Of a stretch of DNA of 64,000 bases, positions 54,346 through 64,000 are shown piece by piece. The stretch is taken from assembly GCA_963970005.1 (NCBI GenBank), contig CAXAMN010003614.1:242573-306572 (forward strand). The letters are read 5' to 3'. Both the position numbers and the translations under genes were made by a program. Under the pieces are notes generated by a model that was given only the letters and a program-made list of their open reading frames with translations, had not been told where the DNA came from and did not search any database. Within the stretch, counting starts at the first letter, position 1, and every line of letters begins with the position of its first letter. Source of the DNA: Durusdinium trenchii (Eukaryota > Sar > Dinophyceae > Suessiales > Symbiodiniaceae).

Positions 54346-57110
54346 AATGAATTTGGTTCATGCAGATGGTTGATGAATGAAAGGCCCTTTGCCAGAATGT
54401 TTTTTAAGTCTTTTTGGTTTCATTTTAGCTTGCATGCTGTTATTAATAAGTTTGTTAGTCACCGGTCGGTTAGATGTGGTTAGTGACTAGTGTCCATGTC
54501 TGCCACAAAAAACACCAAGTTGCAATGGGTGTTAGCATGTGTTAGCTGCTTTTGGCTGGTGTTAATGATAATTACTTTTGGTGCCTCAACCTCCGCATCT
54601 TGAAATCGCTCAATTCCGAGATGCAGATTCCTTGTGTTTGGTTGTATGCTGAAACTCCTCCAGAAACTTCACAGCCCCGCGCATGGAACTAACGACTCGT
54701 GCCTTCCATTTCTTACGTCCCAGCTGGAAGGATGACTTGGCGATGAACGATGAGCAGGTGATGAAGCCAGTGACCCTTTTTTTCCAGCCCCACCCCAGCC
54801 AATTTAGACACATCCTTTATTGATAATGAATTGGCAGTGACAAGGTGACAAGCAGTCGATATGCAGTCGATGACAAGGTTGTGATGGCTATGCTGACTAT
54901 GCTTCATTTTGGTTTGTAATGCATAGTGTGAAGCCGATGAGGTGAAGATGTTGTGACCTTCGGGCCGGGTTGGCCCCTTCACCCCAGCATGTTGCAAGTG
55001 GTAAGGGTGACAAGCTGAAGGACCTGATCATCATAAGTTGGGGACAACAACAAATGGAGCACATGAGGGAAGGTCTGAACATGAGGGAAGGTCCCCTTTT
55101 TGTTTTTTCGAGTCGGGGAGTCGCAGCCCACGCAGTTGATCCATTTTGATGGGTAAAATACCCTCCGTTCCTTTTCATGTTTCGAGAATGCGGCAGCTGG
55201 CCTTTGGGCTGGCAGCGCACCAAAAAAAACCGCGCATGGTTCGGGACCACTTCAGAGAGACATCCATCAAGGAGAAGAGCAAAGTGGATGCTGATAGGAG
55301 CTGACGGGCTGGCAAGTGGCGAGAGAAGCGACGCAGAGTTCTGCATGACTGTCAGTTGCAAGAACTTTACTGGGTCTTTGTGCTTGTCAATTGGTCATGC
55401 AGGAAGGGTCGTTGTGTGCCATGCATGAGGCGCATGTGGGGAGATGCAGGCATCACCTTAAAACAGTTGCTTGCTTACAAGTTTACATGCTGTTCTCGTC
55501 ATGCATGCAGGCCCTGACTTTTGCGCCGTTGCAAAAATACGTAGGACCTGAGAACGAAACAGGTGTACCCTTGGCGGGACTTGGCAGGATTGTCAAGCGA
55601 ACCTCCAGTAGACACCAACAGAAATCCAGCGACTTGTTCGGATGCTACTCAGATTGCACTTGAAACTCCTGTTACACATTCAGTTTTGAACGCTTGACTT
55701 CGATTGAACTCCAATGGACGACCCTTCTTCATGTCTCGGCCGAGCCGTCGGTCACCGGAATTCCGTCAGGAGAGCCTCCCGGGAGCATCGAAAAGAGGAG
55801 GAGCGACGTCGATTGAGGTCTGAAGGGTGTGAGACGTTTCACCACGGTGTGGGGGTTTCCCCCAGAGGAACGGCAAAACCTCCATTTGTGGTGGTTCCGC
55901 CGAAAAGAAGCTGGGGAAGGAGGTGCTGGGTGCTTGGACTGACAGAGCTTGGGCACTTTTTGATGCCATACTGAACGCCGAAACGACCACCAACGGCGAA
56001 CGGGACGTGAATGAGATGTGTTTGGGGCACAAACTTCTAAATCACCACGGTGGTATGAAGGTCCGAGCAGCGATCGACTGAACTGGAGGTGATTTTTGTT
56101 GGAGCTTTTTCCTGTGAGGAGCCCAAGTCAGATGAGAAGCACGCATGGCTGCAAGTGGGTTGGAGGGCACGCTGTGTTCCTTGAGCCATGGGTCCACCAT
56201 GTCGCGCTAGTGGTCGGTCTGGTGCCATGGCCAACATGACTGACATATCCGAGGGATCCATCCAGAGCCTGGATGTACACCTTCGACTGCTAGGTGGCTC
56301 TTGAGATTGATTTGCATATCAGACCAAGCTCTGTGTGGTGTGGCGACCATCGCCCCCGAAGAGACTGAATGATATGAATTGCATGTGTTTTTTGTGCATA
56401 TGCTTGACATTTCAATACTAATTCACTTCCTGAATAATCATGGAAGTGGTGGAAAATGGTCCCTTGGATGACAATTTCTCTTACAAAAAGGTGGTTGTCA
56501 CAGTGGTTGTCCACGTCCATGATAATTTCAGGGAGTGTAGTTTTTTTTTTCATCATATAAGTGTATATAATATACGTAATATATATATATATATACATAT
56601 TACAAAAATAATTAGGTGTAACAACAGGTTACCATATGCACAACATCAGGACCTAGTCACTTAGTCGGGCACCAGTTTTGCCTTTGATCCTGGACACTAG
56701 ACACCCAAGTGACTCCCCTTCAAGCTAAGTAGCAGGCTGAGGTGGTCCCAATCGCATCTCACCCTCCCCACCCTATAGTTCTTTGAAGTCCAAGCAAGAT
56801 ATAGAAAGCCCGCCAAAACTTTGAATGTGATCACTTATGGTTGTGCGAGGGTATGTGACAGTGTTATGATAAATTGTGCTGCACCACATGGCAAACCCAA
56901 GAACAACACCTGACCGGAGGCGACCACAAATGAACTGGTCTTAAGAAGTATTGTCATTTGCATCCGGTTGTTACAGTCAAGGCCAGTTTGGCGTAACAAG
57001 TGCAAATAGGAGCAAGCATGTCAATCTTCGCATTGCTTCTTGAGTTCTTATAGTTCTAGCTCAGCATAGCTCAACCAAGTTTATGTTTTTACTCCGTTCT
57101 ACAAAACCAG
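54346..57110 (+). other. long intron or intergenic stretch with weak exon candidates
   Basis: Short basic peptides appear near 55,225-55,290 (PRMVRDHFRETSIKEKSK), near 55,318 (KWREKRRRVL) and near 55,780 (HRKEEERRRLR). A (TA)n run lies at 56,578-56,600. Nothing is firm enough to call. Confidence 0.3.
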
Positions 57111-57192
57111 GCAGAAGGAGGAAGACACTCGAAAGAGGCTGGAGCAGGAGGCTCAAGCTCTGAAAGAGCAGCAGGCGGGAGCGTGCGGGAAA
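57111..57192 (+). CDS. candidate coiled-coil exon
   Basis: 82-nt exon between ACCAG and a GT donor, phase 1 to 0. The peptide QKEEDTRKRLEQEAQALKEQ is heptad-like and Glu/Gln/Lys-rich, so probably a coiled coil. The gene is unknown. Confidence 0.45.
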
Positions 57193-57429
57193 GTGCGCCC
57201 AAGCCGACTCCAGACGCCGCAATCACCCCGCAGTTGTGTTCATCAAAGTAAGAAATGGACTCCATCACTCGGTTAGGCATAGCTTGGCATGTTCACACCG
57301 CTTTTTCTAAGATCTCCGATTCGCCATTGAAGGGCCCGTTGAAGTGTCATGAACTGTCACTTCTTCGCTGGGTATTGGGATTTGTGTCCAGCATGTGGCT
57401 TCGCAACAGGAAGTGACTTCCTGAACAGG

Positions 57430-57465
57430 TACGCTTTGTGAGAGAGAGAGAGAGGGGGGGGGGGA
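57430..57465. repeat. (GA)n followed by poly-G
   Basis: GAGAGAGAGAGAG and then about ten G. Confidence 0.85.
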
Positions 57466-57520
57466 CAATCCTCTTGCAAAAGAGGTCCTATTGATGACCT
57501 TGTTCAATCCTCTTGTCAAT

Positions 57521-57618
57521 CCCAGACACTCCATGTATGCCATATATGCCTACATTGACCCCTGGCCAACCACCCCAACTGATCAGCAGTCCTATGGCAG
57601 TCCCATCGAGTGTCTGGG
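57521..57618. repeat. MITE-like palindromic element, CCCAGACACTCC family (best copy)
   Basis: CCCAGACACTCCATGTATGC at the left, GAGTGTCTGGG at the right. Internally it has CATATATGCCTACATTGACC and GATCAGCAGTCCTATGGCAG. It is about 98 bp, too short to encode a transposase, so non-autonomous if mobile. Confidence 0.85.
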
Positions 57619-57656
57619 AATTCTTATGATGACCCACAACACTCACCCACCCGAAG

Positions 57657-57778
57657 AGCAACGACGGCCGCGACACTGGTCTTGACTGGGCACGGGCGCG
57701 ACTGGCGACACATGAGGCCATGCTGAATGTCCTCAAAGTGCTGCAGAAGTTTCTTGACGAACTGTTTTTTTTGGACAC
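57657..57778 (+). CDS. candidate helical exon
   Basis: From CCGAAG to a GT at 57779: DWARARLATHEAMLNVLKVL followed by QKFLDELFFLD. Strongly helical and protein-like. It sits 38 bases after a MITE. Probably joins the coiled-coil exon at 57111; function unknown. Confidence 0.45.
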
Positions 57779-58629
57779 GTCCTCACCAGGGACATGGTAC
57801 GTATTGTGGGTGTGTTTTTTTACATAATTTACATAAATATGTTAATAGTGGACCCCCCCAACCAATGGGTAGACTGGTCTATTTTGCTTCTTCCAGGGGG
57901 TCGAACTGGAAGGTCACCCATGTAAGGATCAATGATCGATAATGTACTCAGTACAAGGCAATTACATGTTTTAAATGCAATTACTAGTACTGAGTTACTG
58001 GCGGTACCTAAGTACCAGTACAGTATGTGATGAATCAAACTCCCAAGCATTGGAGATGTGAACGACCATCCAGGAGACGGAGAGGTTGATTTTTTGAATG
58101 TCGAGTCCATTGGCCTGTTATTTTGAAGCTGGCAGTTCAGCATTCCACCCCCGCAAGGTTAAAGGGTTGTCAAGAAGTCTTAAAGGCACTTCAAGCAGTC
58201 GAAAGCACAGAAAAGTTGTGTTTGGCTCGAAGACACGCTCGTTTTTCCACCTGGAAAGCAGTGACCTGAATCTTCTGAATCAAATCCCGCCGACTTGGAG
58301 GGAAGATGAGAAGATTGCTGCCCCAACTATGTGCGATTGGACTCTCTAAGACTCTAAGTCAAATAAAGGACATTGGGCTACCCCCCTGCCAAGCAACACT
58401 CCAACAGTTGCTGCACTGTATCATTATTTCAGTCAAGGTTCTTGATAGGCCTTGAGGAAGACCTAAAGGTACGCAAGAATCTTTGGGAGATTGGTCCTGA
58501 GTCGAACTAATTATATATCTAATTTGGGCAACGGCAAGTTTGTTGCACCAGACAGTGTACTGAAAAATGGTTTCTGGAAGACGATGTTCGTATTTAGAGT
58601 GGCACCAGTTGTGATGTGGGCTCATTCTG

Positions 58630-58980
58630 GTCGTCTCTATCGGGGGTTGCTGTCGAGTGCGTGAGGCTGTCGAACGCTACCCCGGCGACCTTCGACTCGC
58701 TGAAGAAAGCACCTCAGCCGCAAGAGTGAGCCTTCGCCAGCTTGGGCATGGAGCCCGGATCAAGTGATATCAAGTGCCTTGCTGCCAGATTGCCACTGCA
58801 TTGTGCCGAGCTTGGCTATTGAAAGATATTGAAAGCATTTGACAGCCGAGCAGTCACTTGGTGTTCAACCTCAAGGCAGTCCTGTTGGTGCCCCCGATGC
58901 TGGAAGCCGGCCTTTTTGTCAGCTTGTTGGAATCCAAAAGACTCTCAACAACCCACAACAACCCTCAACTGTTTGGATGA
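58630..58980 (+). CDS. two candidate exons
   Basis: The first ends at 58725 before a consensus GTGAGC donor and reads VECVRLSNATPATFDSLKKA. The second, after GGCAG at 58,877, reads LLVPPMLEAGLFVSLLESK. They may follow the helical exon at 57657. No family recognised. Confidence 0.35.
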
Positions 58981-59159
58981 TCGCCGCGCCCTTGGTTTGC
59001 ATGACTGGCGGCAAATGACCCGTAGAACCCCTAGTTAGAAGATGTTTCAAGCAATATGTATGTGGAATGCCGATGATAAAGACTGCCCAGAGTGGCCCTT
59101 ATGACCAGTTGCCTTGTTCTTCAGGATCTTGCAAACCGAAATCACTCAGTTTTTCTCAA

Positions 59160-59515
59160 ACAGAAACACACACACATATATATAATTATATATATACATA
59201 TGCATATAGACTGCACAACACACTGAACACATCACCATCTCATACCATCCCTCTTGCTCACATCCCTCCCATGTTCTCAGCTAGACCCTTTCAGACGGGC
59301 CTTGGAAACCAATAATACCTCCAGATGGTGTTCCGTGAAACCCAACGAAGTGGCGGATCCGATCCGCACGACTCTCCATTCGGTGGGGCGACGCCCAGGA
59401 GCTGGAAGAGGCGGGCGGGAAGTGACGCATGGTGGACAGGGTGGGGGAACAGACGCACATGTGGTGTAGGGATTACAGGGATTGTGAAAGGGCGTGTGTG
59501 TGTGTGTGCATTTTG
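59160..59515. repeat. microsatellites (CA/TA)n and (GT)n
   Basis: ACACACACATATATATAATTATATATATACATATG at about 59,166-59,202 and GTGTGTGTGTGTGTG at about 59,495-59,510. Confidence 0.85.
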
Positions 59516-59610
59516 GTGGTGTAGGGATTTGTGTATGAAAATCTGGTGCAGCCTTATATAGGACTGTTCGGCTCGATGAGGGTTGATGATTTGTCATTCT
59601 TTTTGAGAAG

Positions 59611-60030
59611 GATTTGTCATTCAATTCCTTCAAAGCTGCAAGCTTGCAGGGTCCAGGGACTTTGCGACAGGTTGTGCTTTCCGACCGCCCCGTCTTTTTG
59701 AACAAAGAAGCCATTCCACGACGGCTGGAAGATTCCATTTCCCAACTCCTTTTCAGCTCTAAAAAGAGGGGATCCCAATTCTTAACGGTCTTAACGCAAA
59801 AGATGTACACATATCTACACTACATACAGCTTGAGGCCGAACCGGGGCAGTGTTTTTCGGAGGTCAAACCGGGGCGAAAGAATTACCTCCGGGCGCGCAG
59901 GTCTTAGAAGAAGATCTGCCACACACTGGGGACCAGCAGCCGGTGCTGAAGGCCTGGGCTTTGCTTGGTGGGTGGAGCCATAGGCCAGCAGAGGGCTGCA
60001 GTTTTGTGGAGGGACGCTGCAACCATTGAA
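59611..60030 (+). CDS. candidate exons, unidentified
   Basis: About 59,611-59,768: SFKAASLQGPGTLRQVVLSD, RPVFLNKEAIPRRLEDSISQ. About 59,903-60,027: EEDLPHTGDQQPVLKAWALL, GGWSHRPAEGC. Both are in GC-rich islands. A minus-strand frame is also open across the second, so orientation rests on the general + strand trend. Confidence 0.3.
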
Positions 60031-60633
60031 AATAGCTCGTTCGATTGCCGGGAAGGATGGCAATGTCGGTAGCATTGGAAAACGCACTAAAAGAAGGTAA
60101 GCCATAGAAGTGCAAGACCATGAAAGACCACCAGCACAGTATATCAAGGAATTCATTTCGGGCCACCTTAAAATTCCTGAAGACTCAAACACTACCTTGA
60201 ATACTCTTAGACTCCCAGGGTGCGGCTGAAATCCTTCATGCTCATTCGTTCAACAAGCGCACCCTCGTGCGCCAATTTGTTCACCCCATTATGCACTCTC
60301 TTGGCGTTTTGGGACATCCTTCCGGCCCTCCGGCCTTTCGTTTTTCTTGTTGTTTCGGTGCCACTCGGATACGGAAACATTTGGAAAGGTTTCTGAACAA
60401 AGCAAGCTTAGCTTGATGAAACCCCAGATTTTACACACTCTTTGAGCGCCTCGTGACCAGGGTGACCACCGAGTGGACCCACAGGGCGGCCGACGTTCAT
60501 GTGGCCACCGTTACTACCGTTACTTGAGATGAACCCACAGGTCCTAAGAGGTTTTCAAGTGAGTTTAAACCGCCAACCAGAAGATGGAACGTGCAGAAAC
60601 AAAACAGAACAATAGATGTGTGTTTTCTTGTGT

Positions 60634-63600
60634 CCAACTCTGAGGCCGAAGCAGATCGCGTCCTCGAGTATGCCAAGCTTTATGTGGCTGAGGCCAGACT
60701 TGGGATCTGTTCAAGAAGGTCGTAAGGGAAGGGGGAAATCATCAAGTGAGGATGGTGAAACTCTTTCAAACCATGAACTCTTCAGCCAAGAAGGATGATT
60801 TCAGCCCAATGCCGCCAAGTGCCAGCGGGACACCTTTGCAACATGTTACATCTCAGCTCAGCTGCGAACTTCATCCAAGTGGGGACGTGAGTGGAGATCA
60901 AGTCAGATCAAGGTAGCAGTATCAGGATCTGTCAGAGTATCATGATGATGCACTTTTGTTCACCAAGCGGTTCCCCACCCTCAATCCACCTTACCTTTGT
61001 CGGCAGCCTTGACCCATCCTGATCCGAAGCTTCAACCGATGTTGTACAAACCGGAGATGTGAAGGTAGCCAAACCACGGGGTGTAGCCGTTTTCAGACCA
61101 CAAGGGAAAACCAGCGAAGTTTGTCAAGCCTCACGCCTTCACACCTTCACCGCTCCTGAGGTCACCGGCAAGAAACCCGTTTCCTGATGCCCCGTTCTCC
61201 GCAGAGACGAGTGTTGCGGCCATCGACCCTGACCAGGGCCAAAATATCTAAAGTGACGGGGTCATTGGAGATCAGTTTACAATTGTTTGCAGCTTAGGTG
61301 TTTAGGCATCGATGTAGACCACAAGCGTGATACTGCAACTGGCTTGAAGAACAAAACAGTATATATCTATTATATGTATGAGTTAGAGATAGTTGGAGAG
61401 ACCTTGCCTAGCCCAACTACCATTTCTGGTTTCGATCCACATTATTGCGCAAGATCACACAACGTCAACCAATGTGCAGTGAATGTACCGCAAGGCCTAG
61501 ACAAAGTGCCACAAAAGTATAGTATAGTTTTCATTCATGTGTTCAAGGGTTAAGTGATGTTAAGTGCCTTTCGGCATTCGTGAAAAAGGCCAAGAACTTG
61601 GCGCAAGCAACGAAGAAGCGGTTCTTCCAAACACCCAAACGCACGGATTCCAATCCTTTGAACAGGCGCCGGGCCTCCCCACGCCCACACGGCCTTCGTG
61701 TTTGGTCGGCGACCCGGACCCTCGGGCGACCCTCGGGACTTCGGCCACTCGTGGAATGAACCGCAGGAACCTCCTTCCAGGTTTTCCTGCTTTCTCAGCC
61801 AGCATGGCATCACCAGATTGGGATCTTTGGTGCATCTTCCGAGACGGTGAGAAAAGAACACAGCCACAAAAATAAACAAAGCTGCAGCCTTCCTGGAGGC
61901 TGGCAGTTCCAGATTCAATCCACGCAAACGGCCTGGCAGTTTGACGTAGTGATATGAGGAGCTACAAACGCTGCTGAGCGCGGCAAGGAATTGTGCGGGG
62001 AGGCAATTGGAAGAACATGCATGCCAAGAAATTGCAGCTAATGACAAAGCAATATATATCCGAATGTTGCAATGTCAGCGGCTCGCTATGCTGCTTGGGA
62101 AGGATTACAAGGTATGTGAGTGTTACTATACAGTCAGTTCGTGTGTAGAACCATTTGCAATATCGGGTTGGTAGTCATGTTCAAACAATCCATGCACACA
62201 CTTTATATATATATATAATATTATATAATTACACTTAAAGTGAGACTGAGCAAGCATCAGCGATACCATCCTTGTTGCTTAGACTACTCGTTTACCAACG
62301 CAATACCAGAAAACATACTATTAATTAGTTGTTAATTGAACATACAACTTGCAGAAGGAGTAGAAGAGGTACTGGGGGATCCTTCTATGCCAATACCTGA
62401 ACGAATTACTTTGCATGTCTTAGAAGGGCCCAACCTTGTAGGTTGGCTGTATGCTGACCCAAAACGCATGTTCGGCAAAATCGGGTCTTGTTTCTTCGGC
62501 AAAGAATTGCATATGCATGTATAAACACATATCAATGTATAACAGCCCTTTGTCATGCATACCCAAGAAGTGCTCACGCGCAAAAAAAAGCGGCCGCAAC
62601 TGGTCACATGGTCGCCTCCAAGATCTACGCCGCGCATCGAGTTTTGTGGCAGTTGGATCTGCTGGAAGGGGCAGGGTCCGAGAAAGACGACGGGGCGCGT
62701 GGATCGTGGATAGGAAAAACAACCGACCGAGGGAGGAGAACGACCTGCGCGCGCGTCCGCGCACGGAGCTCGTGGCATGTTTGGGACCATGGTTTGTTTG
62801 GGAAGGTGTAGAGCTGAACACATACAGAGTGTTTGTTACAACATATTGCAACTGCTAAGAGTAGGACATTGCCTTGTGGCAGTTGGTTGAGGCCCCTCCT
62901 TCAAGCTTTCGGCCTTTTAGGGCCCCCTGCATGAAGTCCTTGGGCCAAACCGAGCTCCCTGGGCTATGTGACTTAAATGACCTGACCTACGTTTGGGTGG
63001 GATTGTTTGTTCTTCATGAGTCTGGACCATTGGTGAACCATGAGTCGCTGGCTCGGCGGGCGAAACTTTCAGGCGCACGAATGACCACAACTTGGGAGCT
63101 TTGACGGGACACCAAGGGAGTACCAAGCCCCAAAGCCCCACACGACAAAGCGGCATCCAGCGACAGACTTCCTCACCTTTTGACGAGCACCTGAACTAAA
63201 GAATGCCACAGAGAAACAACCTATAAAATAAGTTCATGCAAGGGTGCGGTGCGGTGTATGCGCTTCAATCAAGGACGTTGGGTCACCCAAATGACTAGAT
63301 CCCAGTACCAAGTCAGCAAGCAGGCTCTTAAACTGTTGATCGCCCAGTTGGTCACTGGCCCATTTCTTGCCGGGCGAAGAGACCACGGCCAGCCACCCGC
63401 TATGTTGGAGCGGCACTTGCCGCCGCCGCCCAGCTGCCCCTTGCTACACAGCAAGTTTGGAGCGTTGAAGATGCTTGGCAGCGAGAACTGCGGGGGGCGG
63501 GGTGACCCCATCGTGCTTCGGGCGGGGTGACGTTGAAGCTTCCGGACTCCTGCAGTGACTGGAGAGAATGTGAGCCTGTTCAGGTTGGCCATGTGAATCT

Positions 63601-63751
63601 TCGGAGGTTCGCGGCGGTTTTTAAAGTTCAATTGGATGTTTTGCCCTGGCGATGCGGGAAGATACTTCTTGCAGACTGGTGGGCTTGCTGGTTTACACCA
63701 TCCCCCATGCGACACAAAATATATGTAGCAATCCAGCTGAAGCACAGTTGA
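60634..63751 (+). CDS. scattered candidate exons, unidentified
   Basis: About 60,640-60,700: SEAEADRVLEYAKLYVAEA. About 61,574-61,670: KKAKNLAQATKKRFFQTPKR. About 62,353-62,445: EGVEEVLGDPSMPIPERITL. About 62,675-62,755: VRERRRGAWIVDRKNNRPRE, compositionally like the A-family exons. About 63,310-63,530: SKQALKLLIAQLVTGPFLAG. About 63,540-63,750: CGKILLADWWACWFTPSPMR. These could be one or several genes. I have neither domains nor continuous phase support, so they are listed only as places to look with transcript data. Confidence 0.25.
62200..62232. repeat. (TA)n microsatellite
   Basis: TATATATATATATAATATTATATAA run. Another lies at the window end, about 63,967-63,990. Confidence 0.8.
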
Positions 63752-64000
63752 ATAATCTTTGCATGGACATTTGGTCCAGAGAAGGCTCGAAGATGATCCC
63801 AAGCAAAATGCTTTGTTCTGGTGATGCATTTGCATGTCAACTCACTTTTGTTTCGCTTCGTCGCGTTCGCGGTGTGTTTCAAGGAATGGAGTACCAAAGT
63901 ATGTACCTCAAGACGCTCTCATCGAGGCCTGCAGGGCCAAAGAATCGGTGACACAACATGACACAACTATATATATATATATTTATATATCCATTTCACC

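Noticed and set aside
59815-60192. 125-codon minus-strand ORF
   Set aside because: No recognisable domain; a + strand candidate exon overlaps it with better composition.
61425-61445. tRNA B-box-like GGTTTCGATCC
   Set aside because: No matching A-box or cloverleaf upstream.
1-64000. Dinoflagellate spliced-leader relic (TTTTGGCTCAAG end)
   Set aside because: Looked for on both strands by eye and not found, so gene starts cannot be marked this way.
1-64000. CRISPR arrays, bacterial operons, rRNA genes
   Set aside because: No regular direct repeats with unique spacers, no prokaryotic gene packing, no rRNA-like blocks.

Overview
The window looks like nuclear DNA of a dinoflagellate, most likely a Symbiodiniaceae-type alga. 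The supporting evidence is: very small GC-rich exons scattered through long AT-richer introns; acceptors that are nearly always CAG followed by G; donors that are GT, GC or GA; host coding signal almost entirely on the + strand; and a very young Ty1/copia retrotransposon with an initiator-Met-tRNA-type primer site. The species assignment is inference. No spliced-leader sequence or rRNA was seen.

Layout. 0.4-4.74 kb: a phase-consistent multi-exon gene for a CDK-family protein kinase, from P-loop to C-lobe. 4.74-9.3 kb: mostly gene-free, with a GGCC-rich dispersed repeat, a 260-bp hairpin element and a 400-N assembly gap that starts at a perfect palindrome. 9,341-17,461: a complete copia-type LTR retrotransposon on the - strand, with 185-bp LTRs differing at one base and a 5-bp ATAGG target duplication. 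Its two long ORFs carry Gag, zinc knuckle, protease, a methyltransferase-like domain, integrase, RT, RNase H and an unusual membrane/coiled-coil/Cys-rich tail.

19.3-27.0 kb: + strand exons for an acidic and Lys/Glu-rich protein, in which a five-exon cassette (E-I-F-G-H) occurs twice in the same order about 2.5-3.2 kb apart. 29.5-46.5 kb: a series of roughly 42-61-nt exons of two alternating families, an Arg/Asp-rich 'A' and a DRRERKESGSPPRKE-like 'B', mixed with less certain exons of unidentified genes (38.8-43.5 kb). 48.1-54.4 kb: more charged micro-exons, again with a duplicated pair (C-D, C'-D'). 57-63.8 kb: scattered candidate exons including a coiled-coil one.

The recurring theme is growth of charged, probably disordered protein regions by serial duplication of small exon sets. 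In the best copies the differences fall mostly or wholly at third codon positions. Exons could not be joined confidently into complete proteins from sequence alone, so outside the kinase and the retrotransposon, gene boundaries are provisional. A family of short palindromic MITE-like elements (ends CCCAGACACTCC / GGAGTGTCTGGG) occurs at least six times between 28 and 58 kb.
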